Source of the DNA: Acidimicrobiales bacterium
GTDB lineage: Bacteria > Actinomycetota > Acidimicrobiia > Acidimicrobiales > Aldehydirespiratoraceae
DNA length: 64,000 nt
Assembly (NCBI GenBank): GCA_040219515.1
Contig: JAVJSI010000012.1
Location: 62,001-126,000, forward strand
Direction: 5' to 3'
The notes beneath the pieces are model-generated. The model was not told where the DNA came from, made no database searches, and worked only from the letters and a program-made list of their open reading frames with translations. The position numbers and the translations under genes were made by a program. Below, piece after piece: positions 36,751-44,050 of this stretch (the stretch's first letter is position 1; every line of letters begins with the position of its first letter).

Positions 36751-37366
36751 GCCCGACTGGGCCGCCCTCGACGCTGCCTGGCAACCCGCTCGCAAGGCGG
36801 GCGTGCTGGGGAGCGCGACGACAGATGAGTTGATTGTGCACGCGGCCGGGTATCTCCCGGCCGCGTGCCGCGTCGCGGACGAGTTCTCTGGGGCCGATCT
36901 CGGCACCGGGGCCGGAGTACCCGGCGTCGTGTTGGCGGCCCTACGGCCGGCCTCTCGCTGGCTGCTCGTCGATGCCAGCGAGCGACGGTGTGAGTTCGCC
37001 CAGGCGGCCGTGCGTGCACTGGGATTGAGCGAACGGGTGACCGTGCGTCATGCACGGGCAGAGGAGGTCGCGCATGACGTCCTCCACCGGGCGAGCTGTG
37101 CGCTGGTCGTCGCCCGTTCCTTCGGAACACCGGGTGAGGTAGCCGAATGCGGGCTCCCGCTCCTTGCCGGCGATGGCCGGTTGGTCGTGTCGGTGGTCGC
37201 GGCGACCATGGAGATCTGGATGTCGGCAGCGTCGGATCTTGGCCTGACGGTCGAGCCTCGACAGGGGAACGACGGCGCTCAGTACGTCGAGGTGCAGCGA
37301 CCGGCGTTGGTTCCGGACGAGTGGCCTCGGCGGCCCGCCGCGCGCCGCCGCACCCCCCTGCTGTGA
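36743..37366 (+). CDS. rsmG: 16S rRNA (guanine527-N7) methyltransferase
   Basis: A 207-residue class I SAM methyltransferase. The SAM-binding motif I is GADLGTGAGVPGVVLA, followed by WLLVDASERRCEF; VARSFGTPGEVAE and GRLVVSVV correspond to later conserved parts of RsmG. The enzyme methylates G527 of 16S rRNA; loss confers streptomycin resistance in characterised bacteria. GTG 36743 overlaps jag by 8 bp, giving a jag-rsmG operon. The gene order rsmG-parS-parA is widely conserved. Confidence 0.95.
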   Translation: MTEPDWAALDAAWQPARKAGVLGSATTDELIVHAAGYLPAACRVADEFSGADLGTGAGVPGVVLAALRPASRWLLVDASERRCEFAQAAVRALGLSERVTVRHARAEEVAHDVLHRASCALVVARSFGTPGEVAECGLPLLAGDGRLVVSVVAATMEIWMSAASDLGLTVEPRQGNDGAQYVEVQRPALVPDEWPRRPAARRRTPLL

Positions 37367-37386
37367 GGACCCCGCTCCGGTTGAGC

Positions 37387-37402
37387 TGTTTCACGTGAAA
37401 CA
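37387..37402. other. parS: parS centromere site 1
   Basis: TGTTTCACGTGAAACA, identical to the bacterial 16-bp parS consensus and fully palindromic, 21 bp after the rsmG stop. ParB binds it, loads with CTP and spreads along DNA. Confidence 0.97.
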
Positions 37403-37424
37403 AGGAAATTGCCGATTGCGTCGG

Positions 37425-37440
37425 TGTTTCACGTGAAACA
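37425..37440. other. parS: parS centromere site 2
   Basis: A second perfect TGTTTCACGTGAAACA; its start is 38 bp from the start of the first. It lies about 130 bp upstream of parA, so ParB bound here may also affect parAB expression. Confidence 0.97.
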
Positions 37441-37568
37441 CGAGTTTCGGGAACGAACCTTTCGAGGAAACGGCGACGTTTTCCACAAGGGTCCTTGACC
37501 CGTCGTCACGGAGCGACGAGGATGGCGTGGCTCGGAGTGACAGTGCTCCAATGAAGGGAGAGTGCCTC

Positions 37569-38369
37569 GTGGCATTCGTGCAGGAGGACGCAAGCCCCGC
37601 GTCCGTGCCCCGCATCTTTGCGGTGGCGAACCAGAAGGGTGGCGTCGGAAAGACCACCACCACGGTGAATCTCGGTGCGTGTTTCGCCGAGCTGGGGCAG
37701 CGAGTGCTCATCGTCGATCTCGATCCGCAGGCCAACGCCAGTACCGGTCTCGGTCTCAATCCACGACAGCTCGACTACTCCCTCTACGACGTGCTGCTCC
37801 AGGACGTCCCCATGGAGGATGTCATCGAGCCGGTCTCCGTGAAGGGGCTCTATGTGGCGCCCGCCAGCCTCGACCTGGCAGGTGCCGAGATCGAACTGGT
37901 CCCGGCCCTGAACCGGGAGCGGAAGCTCAAAGAGGCCATCGAGTCGGTCGCCGATGACTATGACATCGTGCTCATCGACTGTCCCCCATCGCTCGGACTC
38001 CTGACGATCAACGGTCTGACGGCGGCCAACGAGGTACTCGTGCCGATTCAGACCGAGTACTATGCGCTCGAAGGCCTCGGGCAACTGATCCGAAACGTCG
38101 ACCTCGTCACCCGGAATCTGAACCCCACGCTCGATCTCAGCACCATCGTGCTGGTCATGTTCGACGCCCGCACGAAGCTGTCGGGCCAGGTCGCCGACGA
38201 GGTACGTGCCCACTTTGGCGAAAAAGTCTGCCGGCAGGTCATCCCCCGCACGGTTCGTCTCAGCGAGGCGCCCTCGTTCGGTCAGCCGATCACCTCGTTC
38301 GATCCCATGTCGCGCGGTGCCATTGCGTACCGTGAACTCGCAAAGGAGATTCTCGGTGTCGAAACGTAG
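37569..38369 (+). CDS. parA: chromosome-partitioning ATPase ParA
   Basis: A 266-residue ParA/Soj ATPase that forms the DNA-bound gradient moving ParB-parS complexes. The deviant Walker A is QKGGVGKTTTTVN (signature Lys23, Lys28); VLIVDLDPQANASTGLG and VLIDCPPSLGLLT are the A' and B motifs. GTG 37569 is preferred since AAGGGAG lies eight bases upstream; ATG 37551 is possible. The frame continues upstream to 37527 without family sequence. It overlaps parB by 14 bp. Confidence 0.96.
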   Translation: MAFVQEDASPASVPRIFAVANQKGGVGKTTTTVNLGACFAELGQRVLIVDLDPQANASTGLGLNPRQLDYSLYDVLLQDVPMEDVIEPVSVKGLYVAPASLDLAGAEIELVPALNRERKLKEAIESVADDYDIVLIDCPPSLGLLTINGLTAANEVLVPIQTEYYALEGLGQLIRNVDLVTRNLNPTLDLSTIVLVMFDARTKLSGQVADEVRAHFGEKVCRQVIPRTVRLSEAPSFGQPITSFDPMSRGAIAYRELAKEILGVET

Positions 38370-39297
38370 TGGTTTGGGCAAGGGTCTCAGTTCGCTGATT
38401 CCGGCCGATGTGTCGACCGAGGGAGCGGTCTATCGCGAAATCGACGTGAACGATGTCGTGCCGAACCGTTATCAGCCACGCGAGCACTTCGACGAAGCGA
38501 CGTTGAGTGCACTCGCCTCCTCCGTTGCTGAGGTCGGTGTGATCCAGCCGATCGTGGTCCGAGAGAAGGACGATGGTGGCTATGAACTCATCGCGGGGGA
38601 GCGACGGTGGCGGGCCGCGAAGCGGGCGAACCTGCCGTCGATCCCGGCGCTGATCAGGGGTGTCGACGATCTCTCGAGTCTCGAGACGGCGGTCGTCGAG
38701 AACCTCCATCGCCAGGATCTCAACGCGTTGGAGGAGGCGGCCGCCTACCAGCAACTCATCGAGGACTTCTCGCTCACCCAGGACGAGGTCGCGACCCGAG
38801 TCGGCCGCAGTCGCTCGGCGGTGGCCAACACGATCCGCCTGTTGCAGTTGCCGCCGGCTGTGCAACGGCTGATGATCGAGAATCAGATCTCGGCCGGTCA
38901 CGCCCGCGCACTGCTGGCCACACCGGATCGTGCGGCCCAGGAGCGACTGGCGGCGAAGATCGTGGCCGAGGGGCTCACCGTGCGCCAGGTCGAGGACCTA
39001 CTGAGAAGCGACCTCGATGACGTTGACGGCGACGGTCCGGACGCGCACGGCGACGGTGACGACGCAGGTGACGGCGGGGTGGGTGATGATGCGGCGACGG
39101 GCGCGTCGGATGATGTCGGGGTCTCGATGTCGGAGCCGGCCGTGCTCGAGCTCGAGGAATTGCTTGCCGCTCGCTTGTCCACAAGGGTGGCGGTCAAGCT
39201 GGGGAAGGGTCCCGGAAAGCTGGTCGTGGATTTCGCCGATCTCGACGATCTGGAGCGGATCTATCGGGTGATCACGCCGCCGGGAACCGTGGTCTAG
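38356..39297 (+). CDS. parB: chromosome-partitioning protein ParB
   Basis: A 313-residue ParB CTPase. The N-terminal domain includes PNRYQPREHFDEATL, ELIAGERRWRAAKRA (the CTP-binding part) and ENLHRQDLNALEEAAAYQ; the HTH (LTQDEVATRVGRSRSAVANT) recognises parS, and the last 45 residues are the dimerisation domain. A long Asp/Gly-rich linker (about 220-255, DGDGPDAHGDGDDAGDGG and so on) separates these, more acidic than usual. GTG 38356 follows an AAAGGAG ribosome-binding site. ParB needs parS, which is present twice upstream. Confidence 0.96.
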   Translation: MSKRSGLGKGLSSLIPADVSTEGAVYREIDVNDVVPNRYQPREHFDEATLSALASSVAEVGVIQPIVVREKDDGGYELIAGERRWRAAKRANLPSIPALIRGVDDLSSLETAVVENLHRQDLNALEEAAAYQQLIEDFSLTQDEVATRVGRSRSAVANTIRLLQLPPAVQRLMIENQISAGHARALLATPDRAAQERLAAKIVAEGLTVRQVEDLLRSDLDDVDGDGPDAHGDGDDAGDGGVGDDAATGASDDVGVSMSEPAVLELEELLAARLSTRVAVKLGKGPGKLVVDFADLDDLERIYRVITPPGTVV

Positions 39298-39428
39298 CAG
39301 CGAAAATTCGGAATGGTCCGCAACTATTGACACCAGGGGTGTCAATAGGGGAGTGGCGTCCCCAAGGACTGCCGTACGCTGTGGACACTCCTGTGGAAAA
39401 CCAGCCGTCGTGCCGAACGATGTCGACC

Positions 39429-40460
39429 TCAGTCCTCGACTTGCTCATCGGTGTCGCGACACCAGCTGGTGACGGCATCGCGCAGCGCGTCGGTGACGGC
39501 GGCGGCTCGTTCGACCACCAGCGACGCCGGGCCGAGGCGGCACCAGACGGCCGGCATCCGGGTTTCGCGCAGGATGGGGAGCCGCATGCCATTGGCTTCC
39601 ACATCTACAGCGAGTACACCTCGCAATGCATCGACGCAGTGATGGGCCAGAGATCGGCCACCGTGAGAGGTGAATCCGTCGATCTCGAAGTACGAGATCT
39701 GGTGGCGCTCATCGGCGAGGGTCAGCCCGAGGTAGGCGCTGCCACGCCATTCATTGGCGGCTCGGGCCTGGTCGGAGAGGTCGGGCTGGTGAAGGGTGAC
39801 GACATCGGCGCCATCAAGGCGCAGGCGGCGGGCGAGACCGTCGACGATCGCCGGGAGACCGCCGGACTCGCCGATCACGAGCCGTTGACCGTCCACCCCG
39901 GTGTGGCCGCGCAGACGCTCGAGGTCACGGACCTCGGCGACGGTCTTGTCGCCCGAGCGGCGGCCGGCCAGTCGGTCGAGGGCGGCGACCGTTTCGCGTC
40001 CCACGACGCCGTCGGCGTTCACGCCCTGGTTGTGCTGGAAGTCGCGCACGGCCCGCTCGGTGTCGGGACCGAAGATGCCATCGAGCCAACCGGCGTCGAA
40101 GCCGAGACTGCCGAGGCGCTGTTGGAGATCGGTGACGTCGTCACCCCTGGTCATCGGTGAGCGCAGGTAGATCATGCGGTCGCCGAGCCGGAAGTCGGCG
40201 TCCACGAGGGCGGCCCAGGTCTGGCGGGCGCAGATGCCGTCCTCCACGAGCCGGCGAGATGCCTGGAACTCGCGCAGCGCCTTCTCGGTGTGGGCGTCGA
40301 ACTGGTCGAGATCACCCAGGTCACGAAAGCCCGCGGCGGCCAGGCGGCCGTGCAGATCACGCACCGCAGCGCCGGCGTGGCCGTCACGCAGCGGCAGACC
40401 AGCCGGCTCGTTGTTTGCTGCGCGCGGCCCGGCGGACGGCGGTGGTGAATCCTGCGACAT
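39429..40460 (-). CDS. CwlM-like N-acetylmuramoyl-L-alanine amidase homologue, catalytically degenerate
   Basis: A 343-residue protein with two peptidoglycan-binding domains (about 28-80, AVRDLHGRLAAAGF; about 105-160, VTDLQQRLGSLGFDAGW), then an Amidase_3-like domain from about 185. Its place next to trxA, trxB and parB is that of mycobacterial cwlM, a regulator of peptidoglycan synthesis. The zinc-binding and catalytic positions look lost: the DPGHGG site reads VIGESGG, the SxHxN region reads YLGLTLAD, and the terminal Glu site reads AVWCRLGPAS. It is therefore probably a non-enzymatic regulator. No signal peptide is present, which agrees with cytoplasmic CwlM. Confidence 0.85.
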   Translation of the reverse strand: MSQDSPPPSAGPRAANNEPAGLPLRDGHAGAAVRDLHGRLAAAGFRDLGDLDQFDAHTEKALREFQASRRLVEDGICARQTWAALVDADFRLGDRMIYLRSPMTRGDDVTDLQQRLGSLGFDAGWLDGIFGPDTERAVRDFQHNQGVNADGVVGRETVAALDRLAGRRSGDKTVAEVRDLERLRGHTGVDGQRLVIGESGGLPAIVDGLARRLRLDGADVVTLHQPDLSDQARAANEWRGSAYLGLTLADERHQISYFEIDGFTSHGGRSLAHHCVDALRGVLAVDVEANGMRLPILRETRMPAVWCRLGPASLVVERAAAVTDALRDAVTSWCRDTDEQVED

Positions 40461-40498
40461 CGTGCCGCAAGGCTAGTGTCGCTGCGGGTGGTGCGGGC

Positions 40499-40825
40499 CT
40501 ACAGGTACTCGGCGAGGTCGTCGAGGAGGGCCTGCTTGGGCTTCGCCCCGATGATGCGCTTGGCTTCCGCGCCGTCCTTGAACAGGATCATCGTGGGGAT
40601 GCTCATCACCTCGAAGCGGCGGGCGATCTCGCCGGCCTCGTCGACGTTGAGCTTGGCGATCTTGAGCACGGCGCCCTTCTCGTCGGCGATCTCCTCGAGG
40701 ATGGGTGCGATCATCTTGCAGGGACCGCACCATTCGGCCCAGAAGTCGACCAGTACCGGTGTGGAGGAGCTGCCGATCTCCTCGTCGAACGTGGCGTCGG
40801 AGAGTGTGGTGATGGCACCAGCCAT
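40499..40825 (-). CDS. trxA: thioredoxin
   Basis: A 108-residue thioredoxin with the WCGPCK active site (Cys33, Cys36) and the cis-Pro region in VMSIPTMILFKDG. It reduces protein disulfides and is kept reduced by the thioredoxin reductase encoded 93 bp upstream. The set cwlM-trxA-trxB-sigM on one strand is a conserved actinobacterial block. ATG 40825 is clear. Confidence 0.97.
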   Translation of the reverse strand: MAGAITTLSDATFDEEIGSSSTPVLVDFWAEWCGPCKMIAPILEEIADEKGAVLKIAKLNVDEAGEIARRFEVMSIPTMILFKDGAEAKRIIGAKPKQALLDDLAEYL

Positions 40826-40918
40826 GATGTGGTCCTTTCGAGTGACCTGGATCCGCTGACCCGAGTAGTGGAACGCTGCCGAGCGAGCGGCTATTCCATC
40901 AGCGCCTTGCGGTCGACC

Positions 40919-41881
40919 CTAGTCGTGCTGGTCTTCGAGCCAGCGCTCGGCATCGATGGCCGCCATGCAACCCGACCCCGAGGCGGTGATGGCCTGACGG
41001 TAGTTGTCGTCCTGGACGTCGCCGCAGGCGAACACGCCCTCGACGTTCGTGTATGACGAGTCGGGCTTCGTGACGAGGTAGCCGTTGTCCTTCATCTCGA
41101 GCTGCCCGACGAACAGGTCGGTGTTCGGCTTGTGTCCGATGGCCACGAAGACCCCGGAGAACGCGACGTCGTCGACCTGGTCGGTGTGGACGTTGCGGAG
41201 TCTGAGACCACGGATCGCCCCATCGGCCAGGTATTCGTCGACCACGGTGTCCCACATGATCTCGATCTTCGGGTTGTCGAAGGCCCGCTGTTGCATGATC
41301 TTCGACGCCCGGAACTCGTCGCGACGGTGGATGATGGTGACCTTGCTGGCGAACCGCGTGAGAAAGGTGGCTTCCTCGATGGCGGAGTCGCCTCCGCCGA
41401 TCACGGCGATCTCCTGGTCCCGGAAGAAGAAGCCGTCGCAGGTCGCGCAGGTGGAGAGGCCATGGCCGATGAGGGCGGTCTCGTTGGGAAGGCCGAGCAT
41501 CAGCGACTGGGCGCCGGTGGAGACGATCACCGTGTGGGACCGGTAGGTGGGCTCGGCCGTGTCGGGGTCGCCGACCCAGACGCCGAACGGACGAGCGGAC
41601 AGGTCGACTCGCGACGCCTTGACCGTCTCGATCTGGGCGCCGAAGCGCAGCGCCTGATTGCGAAAGTTCTGCATGAGTTCGGGACCCATGACGCCGTCGG
41701 GAAAGCCCGGGTAGTTCTCGACGTCGGTGGTGAGCATGAGCTGTCCACCGGGCTGATCGCTGGTGCTGCTGGGCTCGCCTTCCAGCACCAGGGGAGCGAG
41801 GTTGGCCCGCGCCGTGTAGATCGCCGCGGTGAGCCCGGCGGGTCCGGAACCGACGATGATGACGTCATGAATGTCGGTCAC
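40919..41881 (-). CDS. trxB: thioredoxin reductase
   Basis: A 320-residue FAD-dependent NADPH:thioredoxin oxidoreductase. The FAD-binding GxGxxG is VGSGPAGLTAAIY, the redox-active pair is CATC (Cys145, Cys148), and the NADPH-binding motif is IGGGDSAIEEA. GVFACGDVQDDNYRQA is the C-terminal FAD motif. It supplies reducing power to TrxA directly downstream. Expression is often under the nearby ECF sigma factor in relatives. ATG 41881. Confidence 0.97.
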   Translation of the reverse strand: MTDIHDVIIVGSGPAGLTAAIYTARANLAPLVLEGEPSSTSDQPGGQLMLTTDVENYPGFPDGVMGPELMQNFRNQALRFGAQIETVKASRVDLSARPFGVWVGDPDTAEPTYRSHTVIVSTGAQSLMLGLPNETALIGHGLSTCATCDGFFFRDQEIAVIGGGDSAIEEATFLTRFASKVTIIHRRDEFRASKIMQQRAFDNPKIEIMWDTVVDEYLADGAIRGLRLRNVHTDQVDDVAFSGVFVAIGHKPNTDLFVGQLEMKDNGYLVTKPDSSYTNVEGVFACGDVQDDNYRQAITASGSGCMAAIDAERWLEDQHD

Positions 41882-41925
41882 GAGAGCCTCACAAACAACC
41901 TTGGTCGGGGACGGGATCGGCGTGC

Positions 41926-42324
41926 TCAGCTGGCGAGGCCGTAGGCCACGAGCACGACGATGATGACGAAGTCAACGGCGACGGCCAGCCAGAAATTCCG
42001 CATGCTGGTGGACTTGCGGCTCGCCCAGAGTCCGAACCCGAGGATGGACAGCAGCGTTCCGATGAACAGGTGTGCGGCCCAGGTCGCGTCGCCGACCCCG
42101 GCACCGATCGGCAGGTAGGCGTCGGCCATTCGCACGGCCAGCACCACCGTGAAGATGACGGCCGCGATGCCGAAGACCATCGCCACCAGGCCGAAAACCA
42201 CTGCCCGCAGCACCCGGACCATGTTGTCGGTGCCGACGGTGCGGGCCTTGTCGACGTAGCCGATGATCGAGTCGGTCGCCCCGACGATCCAGTCGGCTTG
42301 CGCGGTGGAGGTGTCGTCGCCCAT
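41926..42324 (-). CDS. hypothetical three-span membrane protein
   Basis: A 132-residue membrane protein with a polar N-terminus of about 40 residues, then three hydrophobic spans (about 43-68, VVFGLVAMVFGIAAVIFTVV; about 83-100; about 109-130, FWLAVAVDFVIIVVLVAY). No family is recognised. It sits between trxB and the anti-sigma-like gene on the same strand and may be part of the SigM-like regulon (inference). ATG 42324 is the only good start. Confidence 0.72.
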   Translation of the reverse strand: MGDDTSTAQADWIVGATDSIIGYVDKARTVGTDNMVRVLRAVVFGLVAMVFGIAAVIFTVVLAVRMADAYLPIGAGVGDATWAAHLFIGTLLSILGFGLWASRKSTSMRNFWLAVAVDFVIIVVLVAYGLAS

Positions 42325-42368
42325 GTCGTCGGACTCTATCCGGCGCAGTCTACGGCCGCATCAGCGTG

Positions 42369-43442
42369 TCATTCGAGCGGCTGCGCGGCGACGGCACAGG
42401 TGTCCGGATCGATGATCAGGGCGACGGCCCGGCCGTCCGAGAGCTGGATCACCCCACCGACGAGCGCCGCGCCGTCGAGCGTGGCGGTGGCGAGGTCGAC
42501 CGCCATGATCACCGCCGACCCGATGGCGGCGTCGACCTCGGCGCCGATTGCTCCGGCGAGATCGACACAGTCACCGAGGCCGAGCTCGGCGAGTCGGGCC
42601 GCGGCGAGATCGGTGAGAACCTGGTCGCCGGCTTCAACGGTGTCACCGTCGTTGCTGGTGTCGGTGGTACTCGACGGTGGCGGCGAGGTGCGGAAGACAT
42701 CCCACGAGAGGCTGATGGCGTCGTCGAGGTCGCCGCGCGTGGCGAAATCGCCGAGATCGTCGGGCAATGGTGCGAAACCGTCGACCAGCCCGAATGCGAG
42801 AGCGTCGGTGAACGCCCTGTTCGCCCGAGCGTCCTCGGGGGCGAACGGCGCCTCGGCGTCGTCGGTGACCGCACCCTCATCGGCACTGTCGTCGCCGGCA
42901 CTGTCGTCGCCGGCACTGTCGGCATCTCCTTCGGCCATCTCGGCCGCCGCGGTGCTGGGCATCGATTCGAACGAGAGGTCGCCGCCCGTGTCGCCATCGT
43001 CGGCGAAGTCCGCCGTGTCCATGTCGGCGCTGGTGGCCGAGTCTCCGGCGTCGGCGGTATCGGCATCGTCGTCGGCGCCGAGCGACACGACGACCGAGGC
43101 GGTGATGGCCAGGGCGACGACACCGGCGGCGAGCGAGGCCAGGCGGGTGGGCCACAATCGATCGCGTCGGGCCGAGGCGGCAGCGAGATCGGTCACGTTT
43201 TCGGCGGTGGCGCCGGCCCCGGCTGACAGCGCCGCGGCGATCATCCGGTCGGCGTCGGCCGTGGAGAGGGGGACGACCGGGGTCGCGGCGAGTTCGTCGG
43301 CGGCGCGCAGCGCGTCGAGTCGGCGGCGCAGGGCGGGTTCGCTCGTCAGCCGTCGATCGACGAGCGCGACCTCATCGACGGTGAGTTCACCGTCGAGGTA
43401 GGACGAGAGCAGCTCGTCGTCGGGAAGCGAATGGTCGGGCAT
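42369..43442 (-). CDS. probable membrane anti-sigma factor
   Basis: A 357-residue protein with an N-terminal cytoplasmic region that fits an anti-sigma domain (PDDELLSSYLDGELTVDEVA, then a helical Arg/Leu-rich segment), one transmembrane helix (about 106-122, LASLAAGVVALAITASVVV) and an extracytoplasmic part rich in Asp, Ala and Ser. The usual zinc motif HxxxCxxC is absent. An imperfect 15-bp tandem repeat encodes SAGDDSAGDD. It follows the ECF sigma gene by 2 bp, which is the strongest sign that it binds that sigma. Regulated release is inferred from family behaviour. Confidence 0.82.
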   Translation of the reverse strand: MPDHSLPDDELLSSYLDGELTVDEVALVDRRLTSEPALRRRLDALRAADELAATPVVPLSTADADRMIAAALSAGAGATAENVTDLAAASARRDRLWPTRLASLAAGVVALAITASVVVSLGADDDADTADAGDSATSADMDTADFADDGDTGGDLSFESMPSTAAAEMAEGDADSAGDDSAGDDSADEGAVTDDAEAPFAPEDARANRAFTDALAFGLVDGFAPLPDDLGDFATRGDLDDAISLSWDVFRTSPPPSSTTDTSNDGDTVEAGDQVLTDLAAARLAELGLGDCVDLAGAIGAEVDAAIGSAVIMAVDLATATLDGAALVGGVIQLSDGRAVALIIDPDTCAVAAQPLE

Positions 43443-43444
43443 GG

Positions 43445-44017
43445 CTATGGGGTCTGACGTTCGTCGAGGGGAGTCTGGTTCCCGGAGATCGCGTCGGCGA
43501 GGCGGCCGCGTCCTCGTGCGATGCGGGACCGGACGGTGCCGGGCGCCAGATCGAGTACCTCGGCGATCTCGGCGTAGTCGAGACCGGCGACATCGCGCAG
43601 GATCACCGCGGTGCGGAACTCCTCGGGCACCATCGCCAGACCACGGTCGACATCGATTCGCGCCGAAACGGTCTCCGCCGGATCGCGGGGCGAACTGCCA
43701 CCGACCGGCGTGAGTGACGCGGTCTCGTGTTCGGGGAGTCCGGGGTCGGGCCGGCGGCCCCGCCGTCGGAGTTCGTCGAGGCAGGCGTTGGTGGCCACGC
43801 GATAGGCCCAGGTCGAGAACTTCGCCCGCCCGTCGAATCGGGGAAGCCCCTTCACGACGGCGATCAACGCCTCCTGGGTGGCATCGAGGGCGTCGGCGTC
43901 GTTGCCCGCGAGACGACGACAGACCGCGTGGATGCGGTCGTGATGCAGCCGCAGCAGCTGGTCGAGGGCTTTTTGGTCCCCTCGCTGCGCGGCGCTGATC
44001 AGCGTCGATTCGTCCAT
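43445..44017 (-). CDS. ECF-family RNA polymerase sigma factor (SigM-like)
   Basis: A 190-residue ECF sigma factor. Region 2 has ISAAQRGDQKALDQLLRLHH, DALDATQEALIAVVKGL and FSTWAYRVATNACLDELRRR; region 4 (about 130-180) has VPEEFRTAVILRDVAGLDY, AEIAEVLDLAPGTVRSRIARG. Its position upstream of an anti-sigma-like gene and trxB/trxA/cwlM-like genes matches sigM of actinobacteria, which responds to envelope and oxidative stress in studied species. The linker has an extra Pro/Ser-rich stretch. ATG 44017. Confidence 0.93.
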   Translation of the reverse strand: MDESTLISAAQRGDQKALDQLLRLHHDRIHAVCRRLAGNDADALDATQEALIAVVKGLPRFDGRAKFSTWAYRVATNACLDELRRRGRRPDPGLPEHETASLTPVGGSSPRDPAETVSARIDVDRGLAMVPEEFRTAVILRDVAGLDYAEIAEVLDLAPGTVRSRIARGRGRLADAISGNQTPLDERQTP

Positions 44018-44050
44018 GGGAGCGATCCCGCGGACCCTAGCCGCACGCGC

